Origin: Nevskia sp.
GTDB taxonomy: Bacteria; Pseudomonadota; Gammaproteobacteria; Nevskiales; Nevskiaceae
Length of the DNA stretch: 64,000 nt
Assembly: GCA_031291075.1 (NCBI GenBank)
Contig: JARLJS010000038.1
Span: 1 to 64,000 of the forward strand
Reading direction: 5' to 3'
The notes under the pieces were generated by a model. That model worked only from the letters and a program-made list of their open reading frames with translations. It was not told the origin of the DNA and searched no databases. The position numbers and the translations under genes are program-made. Shown in pieces: positions 1-8,249 of this stretch. Positions within the stretch are counted from its first letter, which is position 1. Every line of letters begins with the position of its first letter.

Positions 1-166
1 AGCGTAGCGTACTCGAAGTACGTAAGCGACGAGCAACGCCGCCTGGCCGCAAATCCGGGGCCAACCCTTCGGGACGGGGGCTATTTTCGCGCATTGCCAC
101 GTCTCTCACTCCTTATGTACTTCCAGTACACCGCGTCGCTCGTTCCTTGCACTGCGCGAAAATAGT
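1..166. repeat. structured intergenic palindromic element at the window edge
   Basis: This stretch has no convincing gene. It holds a perfect 13-bp inverted repeat (81-93 CTATTTTCGCGCA against 153-165), enclosing about 60 nt, and two small palindromes of the form GTACTNNAGTAC near 10-22 and 115-129, each beside a GCGACGAGC or GCGTCGCTCG string. The nested symmetry looks like a dispersed intergenic repeat or a structured 3' region of a gene outside the window. The symmetry is directly visible; the repeat nature is inferred because only one copy is in view. Confidence 0.4.
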
Positions 167-235
167 CCTCGTCGCAGTGCCAAAGTAATGGTCAACAGGC
201 CCTAGGCCCTTCAACACAATTTGATTGCAGGCCCA

Positions 236-263
236 GGGGGGGCGGCGGCGCTGCAATCCGTCT
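236..263 (+). promoter_or_regulatory. degenerate copy of the GGTNGGG-N16-CGTCT element ahead of the Tat-amidase operon
   Basis: A run of seven G (236-242), 16 nt, then CGTCT (259-263), ending 42 nt before the ATG at 306. It differs from the GGTNGGG box only at the T position. This is the weakest-looking member in sequence complexity, because the left box is a homopolymer, but spacing and location match the better copies. Confidence 0.35.
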
Positions 264-305
264 AGAACAAGCAACACCCATCGCACCGTCCAGGGGCCGA
301 TCCCG

Positions 306-1871
306 ATGAACCCTACGCGCATGACCCAACTCCGTGACGCCCTGGGCGGCACCCCCTCGACCGCGCCGCTGCGACTGACGCGCCGCGGCTTTCTCGGCAC
401 CACCGCTGCGGCCAGCACGGCACTCGCCCTCACCCGCTTCAGCCCGAATGCCTATGCCGACGCTGGCGCTGGCGACTTCGTCACCAAGTCCGCCTCGAAG
501 ATGGCCAAGCTGATCCGCGACAAGCACATCAGCGCGGTGGAGGCGGTCAACCGCTGCTACGCCCGCATCGACGAGGTCAATCCCAAGATCAACGCGGTGG
601 TGGCGGTCTGCCGCGAGCGCGCGCTGGCCGAGGCCAAGGCGGCGGATGAAGCGCTCGCCTCCGGCAAGCTGCTGGGCCCGCTGCACGGCGTACCCTTCAC
701 CATCAAGGACTCGTTCGACACCGAGGGCGTGGTCAGCACCGGCGGCACCCTCGGCCGCAAGGGCTTCGTGCCGGGCAAGGACGCCACCGTGGTGGCGCGC
801 GTACGCAAGGCCGGCGGCATCCTGCTGGGCAAGACCAATACGCCGGAATTTACCCTTGGTGGCGGCGGCAAGGGCACGGTGAATCTCGTCTATGGCCTGA
901 CCAGGAACCCCTACAACCTCGGCTACCAGCCCAGCGGCTCCTCCGGCGGCGCCGGCGCCATCGTCGCCTCGGCCGGCTCGTATTTCGACATCGGCTCCGA
1001 CTACGGCGGCTCGATCCGCGGCCCGGCCTTCGCCAACGGCATCGCCGGCATCAAGCCCACACTCGGCCGCTGCCCCCGCACCGGCCACATCGTCGGCTAC
1101 GGCGGTGCCTTCGACTCGTTCCAGGAAACCGGCCCCCTCGCCCGCCGCGTGGAGGACCTGTACCTGATCCTGTCCCTCATCTGCGGCCCCGACAACTGGG
1201 ATGCCGCCATGGCCCCGGTGCCGCTACGGGACCCGGCCAAGGTGGACCTGAAGAAGCTGCGCATCGCCTATTACACAAGCAACGGCCAGATGGATCCCAC
1301 CGCGGAGATCCAGGGCCTGGTCAAGCAGTGTGTCGGCTACTTCTCCAGCCTGGGCTGCAGCGTCACCGAGGATCAGCCGCCGAAGATGAAGGAACTGAGC
1401 GAGGTCCGCCAGGAGTTCGAGGGCGCCGACGACCGCGACCATATCCGCCGCCTGCTGAAGAAGCACGGCACCACCCAGGCCTCGCCGGGCCTGCGGGTGG
1501 ACGGCAAGGAGCTGGCCAGCGCCGACTTCACCCGCCTGTGCGAGGAGATGGACGCGATCAAGAGCGAGCAGCTCGCCTGGTTTGAGAAGTACGACATGAT
1601 CGTCTGCCCGGCCAGCCAGCGCGCGCCGATCCCGCTCGACTACGAGCCGCCCGGTGGGCGCGAAGCGGCCATGCGCGGCGGCAGCTACACCAGCGAGTAC
1701 AACACCACTGGCTGGCCGGCCGGGGTGGTGCGCGCCGGCACCTCCACCTCCGATCCCGGCCTGCCGCTGGGGATCCAGGTGGTCGCCCAGCCCTGGCGCG
1801 AAGACGTGGTGCTGGCGGCGCTGGCGCATATCGAAAGCAAGACCGGCGGCTGGCAGATGCCCCCTCTCTGA
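306..1871 (+). CDS. Tat-exported amidase-signature hydrolase, subtype A (copy 1)
   Basis: A 521-aa amidase-signature (AS) family enzyme, predicted to hydrolyse a C-N amide bond in the periplasm; the substrate is unknown. A twin-arginine signal (TRRGFLG, Arg26-Arg27) is followed by a hydrophobic stretch and a likely cleavage near AYA (about residue 51). The AS triad is complete: Lys134 in FTIKDSF, cis-Ser212 in GSSGG and nucleophile Ser236 in YGGSIRGP, with the family's 24-residue spacing. The ATG at 306 is chosen because it gives a normal Tat signal; the frame is open further upstream to 225. It is first of six tandem paralogues, with an 18-24 nt gap to the next, so probably one operon. No GatB/GatC partners are nearby, which argues against a tRNA amidotransferase role. 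Confidence 0.93.
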   Translation: MNPTRMTQLRDALGGTPSTAPLRLTRRGFLGTTAAASTALALTRFSPNAYADAGAGDFVTKSASKMAKLIRDKHISAVEAVNRCYARIDEVNPKINAVVAVCRERALAEAKAADEALASGKLLGPLHGVPFTIKDSFDTEGVVSTGGTLGRKGFVPGKDATVVARVRKAGGILLGKTNTPEFTLGGGGKGTVNLVYGLTRNPYNLGYQPSGSSGGAGAIVASAGSYFDIGSDYGGSIRGPAFANGIAGIKPTLGRCPRTGHIVGYGGAFDSFQETGPLARRVEDLYLILSLICGPDNWDAAMAPVPLRDPAKVDLKKLRIAYYTSNGQMDPTAEIQGLVKQCVGYFSSLGCSVTEDQPPKMKELSEVRQEFEGADDRDHIRRLLKKHGTTQASPGLRVDGKELASADFTRLCEEMDAIKSEQLAWFEKYDMIVCPASQRAPIPLDYEPPGGREAAMRGGSYTSEYNTTGWPAGVVRAGTSTSDPGLPLGIQVVAQPWREDVVLAALAHIESKTGGWQMPPL

Positions 1872-1895
1872 TCCGACCACCTCCAAGGAATGCCT

Positions 1896-3443
1896 ATGAA
1901 ATCCGTCCTGCAACAGCTCGCGCTCGACAGCAGCCGCCGCGACTTCCTGCGCGGGCGAAGCCTGCTGGCCGGCGCCGCCGTGGCGGCCAGCTTCGCCGCG
2001 GCCACCACGGCCCGCGCCTCCACCGACGCCAGCGACGAGCTGATCTTCATGTCGGCCACCAAGCTCGCCGGCCTCATCCGCGCCAGGAAGATATCGGCGC
2101 TGGAGGCGGTCGACGCTTTCATCGACCGCCAGCTCAGCGTCAATAACGAGCTCAACGCAGTGGTGATGAACTGCTACGCGCGGGCGCGCAAGGAGGCCAA
2201 GGCGCTGGACGAAAAAGCCTCCCGCGGCGAATGGGTGGGCCCGCTGCACGGCGTGCCGATGACGATCAAGGATTCGCTCGACACCGAGGGCGTCATCTCC
2301 ACCGGCGCCACCTACGGCCGCGAACAGTATGTGCCGAAGAAGGATGCCACCGTGGTCGCGCGCGTGCGCAAGGCCGGCGCCATCCTGCTGGGCAAGACCA
2401 ATACGCCGGAGTTCACCCTTGGCGGCCTGGCCGGAATCAACGCGGCGAGCAACCTGCTGTATGGCTCCTCGCATAACCCCTACGACCTGACCCGCAGTAC
2501 TGCCGGGTCTTCGGGCGGCGCCGGCGCCATCGTCGCCGCTGGCGGCGCCGCCTTCGACATCGGCTCCGACTGGGGCGGCTCGATTCGCGGCCCTTCCCAC
2601 AACAACGGCGTGGCCGGCATCAAGCCCACCAGCGTGCGGGTGCCCCGCACCGGCCACATCGTCGACTATGGCGGCATCTTCGACCTGTGGCAGCAGCTCG
2701 GGCCGATCTGCCGCCGCGTCGAGGACCTGGAGCTGATCACGCCACTGATCGCCGGGCCCGACTACCATGACGCCTCCTGCGCGCCGGTGCCCTGGGCCGA
2801 TCCGGCGGCAGTGGACCTGAAGAAGCTGAAGGTCGCCTTTTTTCCCACCAACGGGGTCACCGACACCGATACCGACACGCAGAACACCGTGCGCCAGGCC
2901 GCCAAGTGGCTGGACGGTGCCACCGCCAGCGTCAAGGAAGACCTGCCCAAGGACATCCTGGAGCAGCTCTACGACGCCCGCAACAAGATCACCAACGGCG
3001 ACGCCTGGGCGTTCTACAAGCGCATGGCGGACAAGTGGGGTACCAGGAACTTCTCGCCGGCGGTCACCGAACGCATGAAGACGCTGAAGCCGCTGTCCAC
3101 CGCCGAGCTGGTCGAGGCCTGGGAGCGCGCCGACGAATCGAAGTCGCGCATGCTGCAGTGGATGGCGTCCTACGACGTACTGCTGTGCCCCGTGGCCGGC
3201 AAGCCGGCCGAGCCGATCGACCGTCCACCCGGTTCGCCGCCGGCATTCGGCAGCTGGAGCTATACCGGCGCCTTCAACAGCACCGGCTGGCCGGTAGTAG
3301 TGGTGCGCTGCGGCAGTTCGGCCGACGGCAAGCTGCCGATCGGCGTGCAGGTGGTGGCCGCGCCCTGGCGCGAGGACATCTGCCTCGCCGTGGCCAGCTA
3401 TCTCGAAAGCCGCAGCGGCGGCTGGAAGAGACCGCCGGTCTGA
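1896..3443 (+). CDS. Tat-exported amidase-signature hydrolase, subtype B (copy 1)
   Basis: A 515-aa AS-family amidase with a Tat signal (SSRRDFLRG, Arg14-Arg15). The triad is Lys125 (MTIKDSL), cis-Ser205 (GSSGG) and Ser229 (WGGSIRGP). An AAGGAA Shine-Dalgarno at 1885-1890 sits 5 nt before the ATG at 1896, which decides against the ATG at 1890. It is closely related to the genes at 5067 and 6665 (SDWGGSIR motif, a PTSVRVPRTGHIV stretch after the active site) and more distant from its immediate neighbours of subtype A (SDYGGSIR). The first 60 or so bases of coding sequence are nearly identical to the gene at 5067, a sign of recent duplication or gene conversion. Substrate unknown; location periplasmic by signal. 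Confidence 0.93.
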   Translation: MKSVLQQLALDSSRRDFLRGRSLLAGAAVAASFAAATTARASTDASDELIFMSATKLAGLIRARKISALEAVDAFIDRQLSVNNELNAVVMNCYARARKEAKALDEKASRGEWVGPLHGVPMTIKDSLDTEGVISTGATYGREQYVPKKDATVVARVRKAGAILLGKTNTPEFTLGGLAGINAASNLLYGSSHNPYDLTRSTAGSSGGAGAIVAAGGAAFDIGSDWGGSIRGPSHNNGVAGIKPTSVRVPRTGHIVDYGGIFDLWQQLGPICRRVEDLELITPLIAGPDYHDASCAPVPWADPAAVDLKKLKVAFFPTNGVTDTDTDTQNTVRQAAKWLDGATASVKEDLPKDILEQLYDARNKITNGDAWAFYKRMADKWGTRNFSPAVTERMKTLKPLSTAELVEAWERADESKSRMLQWMASYDVLLCPVAGKPAEPIDRPPGSPPAFGSWSYTGAFNSTGWPVVVVRCGSSADGKLPIGVQVVAAPWREDICLAVASYLESRSGGWKRPPV

Positions 3444-3493
3444 ACCTGTCCGAGCCATCCTCCCGACCCGCATATTCCCCAAGGATTCCATCC

Positions 3494-5026
3494 ATGACTC
3501 CCACGGAGCACTCCGCTTCCCGCCGCGACTTCCTGGTCAAGGCCGGCGTCGGTTCCGCCGCCGCCCTGGTCGCCACTTCGCTGGCCGGACGCGCCTCCGC
3601 CGCCGACCTGCTGGCGGCCAACGACGCGGCGGCCGATCCGCTGTATGTTTCGGCGACCAAGGTCGCCCAACTGATCCGCGACCGCAAGATCACCGCGGTG
3701 GAGGCGGTCAATCGCTGCTACGCGCGCATCGACGAGGTGAACGCCAAGATCAACGCGGTGGTGGCGTTCTGCCGCGAACGCGCGCTGGCCGAGGCCAAGG
3801 CGGCCGACGAAGCGCTGGCGGCCGGCAAGCTGCTCGGCCCGCTGCACGGTGTGCCCTTCACCATCAAGGATTCCTTCGACACCGAGGGCGTGGTCAGCAC
3901 CGGCGGCACGCTTGGCCGCAAGGACTATGTGCCGGGCAAGGACGCGACGGTGGTGGCGCGTGTGCGCAAGGCCGGCGGCATCCTGCTGGGCAAGACCAAC
4001 ACACCTGAGTTCACCCTTGGTGGCGGCGCGCGCGGCACCTACAACCTGGTGTACGGCCAGACCTATAACCCATACAAGGCCAACTACAATCCGTCCGGCT
4101 CGTCCGGCGGTGCGGGCGCCATCGTCGCCGCGGGCGGGTCGTATTTCGACATCGGCTCCGACTACGGCGGCTCGATCCGCGGCCCGGCCTTCAACAACGG
4201 CATCGCCGGCATCAAGCCCACGCTGGGCCGCAGCCCGCGCACCGGCCACATCGTCGGCTACGGCGGACCGTTCGACTCGTTCCAGGAAACCGGCCCCCTC
4301 GCCCGCCGCGTCGAGGACCTGTACCTGATCCTGTCGATCATCAACGGTCCCGACAACTGGGACGCGACGATGGCGCCGGTGCCGCTGCGCGACCCGGCGC
4401 AGGTGGATCTGAAGCAGCTGCGGGTCGCCTACTACCTCAGCAACGGGGTCAAGGATCCGACCACCGACATCCGCGACCTGGTGAAGAAGTCGGTCGGCTA
4501 CTTCTCCGGCCTGGGCTGCAAGGTCAGCGAGGACCAGCCGCCGAAAATGAAGGAGCTGGCCGACGTGCGCCAGCAGTTCGAAGGCGCCGATGACCGCGAC
4601 CACATCCGCCGCATGCTCAAGAAGCACGGCACCACCCAGGCATCTCCCGGCCTGCGTGTCGACGGCAAGCCGCTGGCCAGCGCCGACTTCACCCGCCTGT
4701 GCGAGGAGATGGACGCCATCCACAGCGAACAGCTCGCCTGGTTCGAGAACTATGACCTGATCGTCTGCCCGGCCGCCGCCGAAACCGCGCAACCGATACC
4801 GATCGAGTACGTGCGGCCGCCTGGGGCGGGTGGCGGTGGCGGCGGTTACACCAGCGAGTACAACACCACCGGCTGGCCGGCCGGGGTGGTGCGTGTCGGC
4901 GCCTCCGACCAGGGCCTGCCGATCGGCGTGCAGGTGGTTGGCCAGCCCTGGCGCGACGACATCGTGATCGCCGCGCTCGCCTACATCGAAAGCAAGTCCG
5001 GCGGTTGGCAGAAGCCGCCGATCTGA
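3494..5026 (+). CDS. Tat-exported amidase-signature hydrolase, subtype A (copy 2)
   Basis: A 510-aa AS-family amidase. The frame is open much further upstream, but that part reads through the previous gene in another frame; the ATG at 3494 follows AAGGAT at 3481-3486 and starts directly into a Tat signal (SRRDFLVKAG, Arg10-Arg11). The triad is Lys125, cis-Ser203 (GSSGG) and Ser227 (YGGSIRGP). The C-terminal half has a glycine-rich loop (PGAGGGGGGY) just before the conserved TSEYNTTGWPAG segment, longer than in copy 1. It is part of the six-gene tandem array. Confidence 0.93.
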   Translation: MTPTEHSASRRDFLVKAGVGSAAALVATSLAGRASAADLLAANDAAADPLYVSATKVAQLIRDRKITAVEAVNRCYARIDEVNAKINAVVAFCRERALAEAKAADEALAAGKLLGPLHGVPFTIKDSFDTEGVVSTGGTLGRKDYVPGKDATVVARVRKAGGILLGKTNTPEFTLGGGARGTYNLVYGQTYNPYKANYNPSGSSGGAGAIVAAGGSYFDIGSDYGGSIRGPAFNNGIAGIKPTLGRSPRTGHIVGYGGPFDSFQETGPLARRVEDLYLILSIINGPDNWDATMAPVPLRDPAQVDLKQLRVAYYLSNGVKDPTTDIRDLVKKSVGYFSGLGCKVSEDQPPKMKELADVRQQFEGADDRDHIRRMLKKHGTTQASPGLRVDGKPLASADFTRLCEEMDAIHSEQLAWFENYDLIVCPAAAETAQPIPIEYVRPPGAGGGGGGYTSEYNTTGWPAGVVRVGASDQGLPIGVQVVGQPWRDDIVIAALAYIESKSGGWQKPPI

Positions 5027-5066
5027 GCCGCCCACACCTGAAGGAATGCCCCTCAAGGAATTACCC

Positions 5067-6647
5067 ATGACATCCGTCCTGCAACAGCTCGCGCTCGACA
5101 GCAGCCGCCGCGACTTCCTGCGCGGCCGCAGCCTGCTGGCCGGCGCCGCCGTGGCGGCGAGCTTCGTCGCCGCCCCTGCAACCGCCCGTGCCTCCACCGA
5201 CAGCAGCGACGAGCTGATCTTCATGTCGGCCACCAAGCTCGCCGGACTGATCCGCGCCAGGAAGGTATCGGCGGTCGAGGCCGTCGAGGCTTTCATCGCC
5301 CGCCAGCTCGAAGTCAACGACGAGATGCGCGCGGTGGTGATGTATTGCTACGCGCGGGCGCGCAAGGAGGCCAAGGCGCTGGATGAAAAAGCCTCCCGCG
5401 GCGAGTGGATGGGCCCGCTGCACGGCGTGCCGATAACGATCAAGGATTCGCTCGACAGCGAGGGCGTCATCTCCACCGGCGCCACCTACGGCCGCGAACA
5501 GTATGTGCCGAAGAAGGACGCCACCGTGGTCGCGCGCGTGCGCAAGGCCGGCGCCATCCTGCTGGGCAAGACCAATACGCCGGAGTTCACCCTTGGCGGC
5601 CTGTCGGGCATCAGCACCGCCAGCAACCTGCTGTACGGCTCATCGCACAATCCTTACGACCTGACCCGCAGCACGTCGGGCTCCTCCGGCGGTGCCGGCG
5701 CCATCGTCGCCGCTGGCGGCGCCGCCTTCGACATCGGCTCCGACTGGGGCGGATCGATCCGCGGCCCTTCCCACAACAACGGCGTGGCCGGCATCAAGCC
5801 CACCAGCGTGCGGGTGCCCCGCACCGGCCACATCGTCGACTACGGCGGCATCTTCGACCTGTGGCAGCAGCTCGGGCCGATCTGCCGCCGCGTCGAGGAC
5901 CTGGAGCTGATCACGCCGATCATCGCCGGCCCCGACTTCCGCGACGCCTCCTGTGCGCCGGTGCCCTGGGCGGATCCGGCCGCGGTGGAGCTGAAGAAAC
6001 TCAAGGTAGCCTTCATCACCGACAACGGCGCCAAGGGCCGCGGCGCCACCGACGAAGACACCAAGAAGACCGTGCGCCAGGCCGCCGCCTGGCTGCAGGA
6101 AGTGGTCACCAGCGTCAACGAGGACGCACCCGCCGCGGTGCTGGCCGACCTGGCCGAAGCGCGCGGCAAGCTGTCGCGCGGCGACGGCGGCGCCTTCTAC
6201 CAGCGCCTGGCGGACAAGTGGGGCACCAAGAACATCTCGCCGCAGCGCAAGGCCAGCATGACCACTGCCACCCCGCTCAAGACCGCCGAGCTGGTGGAAG
6301 CCTGGGAACAGCAGGATCTGTGCAAGTCGAAGATGCTGGACTGGATGAAGTCCTATGACGTCTTCCTCTGTCCGGTGGCCAACAAGCCGGCCCAGCCCAT
6401 CGACCAGGACCCCGCCACTGCCGAAGGCGGCGGCGGTGGCGCCGGAGGTGGCGGCGGCTGGCCCTACACCGGCGTGTTCAACTGCACCGGCTGGCCGGTG
6501 GTGGTGGTGCGCTGCGGCAGCTCGGCCGACGGCAAGCTACCGATCGGCGTGCAGGTGGTGGCCGCGCCCTGGCGCGAGGACCTGTGCCTGGCCGTCGCCA
6601 GCTACCTGGAGAGCCGCAGCGGCGGCTGGAAGCGGCCGCCGATCTAA
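5067..6647 (+). CDS. Tat-exported amidase-signature hydrolase, subtype B (copy 2)
   Basis: A 526-aa AS-family amidase with a Tat signal nearly identical to the gene at 1896. The start at 5067 is preferred over 5046 because AAGGAA at 5055-5060 is correctly spaced and the N-terminus then aligns with that paralogue. The leader contains AAGGAA twice (5041 and 5055), as if the ribosome-binding region was duplicated. The triad is Lys126, cis-Ser206 and Ser230 (WGGSIRGP). A Gly-rich insertion (EGGGGGAGGGGGW) lies in the C-terminal half, encoded by GGC/GGT triplets near 6425-6460. Predicted periplasmic; substrate unknown. Confidence 0.92.
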   Translation: MTSVLQQLALDSSRRDFLRGRSLLAGAAVAASFVAAPATARASTDSSDELIFMSATKLAGLIRARKVSAVEAVEAFIARQLEVNDEMRAVVMYCYARARKEAKALDEKASRGEWMGPLHGVPITIKDSLDSEGVISTGATYGREQYVPKKDATVVARVRKAGAILLGKTNTPEFTLGGLSGISTASNLLYGSSHNPYDLTRSTSGSSGGAGAIVAAGGAAFDIGSDWGGSIRGPSHNNGVAGIKPTSVRVPRTGHIVDYGGIFDLWQQLGPICRRVEDLELITPIIAGPDFRDASCAPVPWADPAAVELKKLKVAFITDNGAKGRGATDEDTKKTVRQAAAWLQEVVTSVNEDAPAAVLADLAEARGKLSRGDGGAFYQRLADKWGTKNISPQRKASMTTATPLKTAELVEAWEQQDLCKSKMLDWMKSYDVFLCPVANKPAQPIDQDPATAEGGGGGAGGGGGWPYTGVFNCTGWPVVVVRCGSSADGKLPIGVQVVAAPWREDLCLAVASYLESRSGGWKRPPI

Positions 6648-6664
6648 GGCCGGGCAACACACCC

Positions 6665-8233
6665 ATGTCCAGCCTGCCTGATCCCGCGAACGCCGGACCC
6701 CTGTCCGGCTCGCGCCGCGATTTCCTGCGCGGCCGCCGGCTGCTCGCCACCGCCGCCGCGACGGCGGGCGCCGCGCCAGCCGCGCGGGCAGCATCGTCCG
6801 ACCCGAGCAGCGAACTGGTCTTCATGTCGGCGACCAAGCTGGCGCAGTTGATCCGCGCGCGCAAGGTTTCGGCGGTGGAGGCGGTGCAGGCCTTCATCAA
6901 GCGCCAGGAGCAGATCGGCTACTCCATCAACGCCATGGTCATGCAGTGCCACGACCGCGCGCTGCGCGAGGCGCACAATGCCGACCAGCTGGCGGCGCGC
7001 GGCCGCTGGCTGGGGCCGCTGCACGGCGTGCCGATGACGATCAAGGATTCGTTCGACACCGAGGGCGTGGTTTCCACCGGCGGCACCATCGGCCGCCTGC
7101 AGTACGTGCCGAAGCAGGACGCCACGGTGGTGGCGCGCCTGCGCAAGGCCGGCGCCATCCTCACCGCCAAGACGCACACGCTGGAATTCACGCTGGGCGG
7201 CCTGGCCGGCATCTACGGCAGCACCAGCAGCACGCCGCTGAACGGCATCACCCGCAATCCCTACGACCTGACGCGCACCTCCGGTGCCTCCTCCGGCGGC
7301 GCTGGTTCCTCCGTCGCCTCCGGCTGCGCGTCCTTCGATGTCGGCTCCGACTGGGGCGGCTCGATCCGGCTGCCAGCGCACTTCGACGGCATCGTCGGCA
7401 TCAAGCCCACCAGTGTGCGGGTGCCGCGCACCGGCCACATCGTGGGCTACGGCGGGGCGCTCGATTCGTGGCAGCAGATCGGCCCGCTTGCCCGCCGCGT
7501 CGAGGATATCGAGCTGATCACGCCAATCATCTCGGGCCCGGATTTCCACGACGCCGCTTGCGCACCGGTGCCCTGGCGCGACCCGGGCGCGGTCGACCTG
7601 AAAAAGCTCAAGATCGTTTATTTCACCAACAACACCGGCGGCGACACCGACCAGGACACCATCGCCACCGTGCGCAAGGCGGCGCAGTGGCTGGAGCAGG
7701 CCTGCGCCGGTGTCACCGAGGACCTGCCGCTGGCGCTGCTGGAGGAGCTCTACGCGGCGCGCGACGTGCTGACCAACGGCGACGGCCTGGCCTACTACAA
7801 GCGGCTCGCCGACAAATGGGGCACCAAGTCGTTCTCGCCCTCGCGCTACGAGCAGATGAAGCGCATCAAGCCGGTGAGCACCGCCGAGTACGTCCAGGCC
7901 TGGGAGGCGCAGGACGCCAACCGGGTGAAGATGCTGCAGTGGTTCTCGCCCTATGATGCGCTGATCTGCCCGACGGTGGCGACGCCGGCGCCGGTGTTCG
8001 ACATCGGCTACGAGCCCAGGCCTGCCACCACCGGCCCGCGCTGGGGCTATACCAGCGCCTTCAACAGCCTGGGCTGGCCGGCCATGGTGGTACGCTGCGG
8101 CGGCTCCAGCGACGGCAGGAACCTGCCGATCGGCCTGCAGGTGGTGACGCAGCCCTGGCGCGAGGATGTCGGCATCGCCGTCGCGCGCCACCTCGAATCC
8201 CGCAGCGGCGGCTGGCAGCGGCCGCCGATCTGA
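6665..8233 (+). CDS. Tat-exported amidase-signature hydrolase, subtype B (copy 3, divergent)
   Basis: A 522-aa AS-family amidase with a Tat signal (GSRRDFLRG, Arg17-Arg18). The triad is Lys127 (MTIKDSF), cis-Ser209 (ASSGGAG) and Ser233 (WGGSIRLP). It shares SDWGGSIR and PTSVRVPRTGHIV with the other B copies but is more diverged, with an extra STSSTPLNG insertion before the cis-Ser and LPAHFDG where the others have GPSHNNG, so its substrate pocket probably differs. The ATG at 6665 is 17 nt after the previous stop; no strong Shine-Dalgarno is seen, so coupling to the upstream gene is likely. Fifth gene of the tandem array. Confidence 0.92.
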   Translation: MSSLPDPANAGPLSGSRRDFLRGRRLLATAAATAGAAPAARAASSDPSSELVFMSATKLAQLIRARKVSAVEAVQAFIKRQEQIGYSINAMVMQCHDRALREAHNADQLAARGRWLGPLHGVPMTIKDSFDTEGVVSTGGTIGRLQYVPKQDATVVARLRKAGAILTAKTHTLEFTLGGLAGIYGSTSSTPLNGITRNPYDLTRTSGASSGGAGSSVASGCASFDVGSDWGGSIRLPAHFDGIVGIKPTSVRVPRTGHIVGYGGALDSWQQIGPLARRVEDIELITPIISGPDFHDAACAPVPWRDPGAVDLKKLKIVYFTNNTGGDTDQDTIATVRKAAQWLEQACAGVTEDLPLALLEELYAARDVLTNGDGLAYYKRLADKWGTKSFSPSRYEQMKRIKPVSTAEYVQAWEAQDANRVKMLQWFSPYDALICPTVATPAPVFDIGYEPRPATTGPRWGYTSAFNSLGWPAMVVRCGGSSDGRNLPIGLQVVTQPWREDVGIAVARHLESRSGGWQRPPI

Positions 8234-8249
8234 ACCGCCGGCACCTCCC

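Noticed and set aside
2906-3493. A long N-terminal extension of the amidase starting at 3494
   Set aside because: This part is a +1-frame reading of the preceding amidase gene; the Tat signal and Shine-Dalgarno fix the start at 3494.
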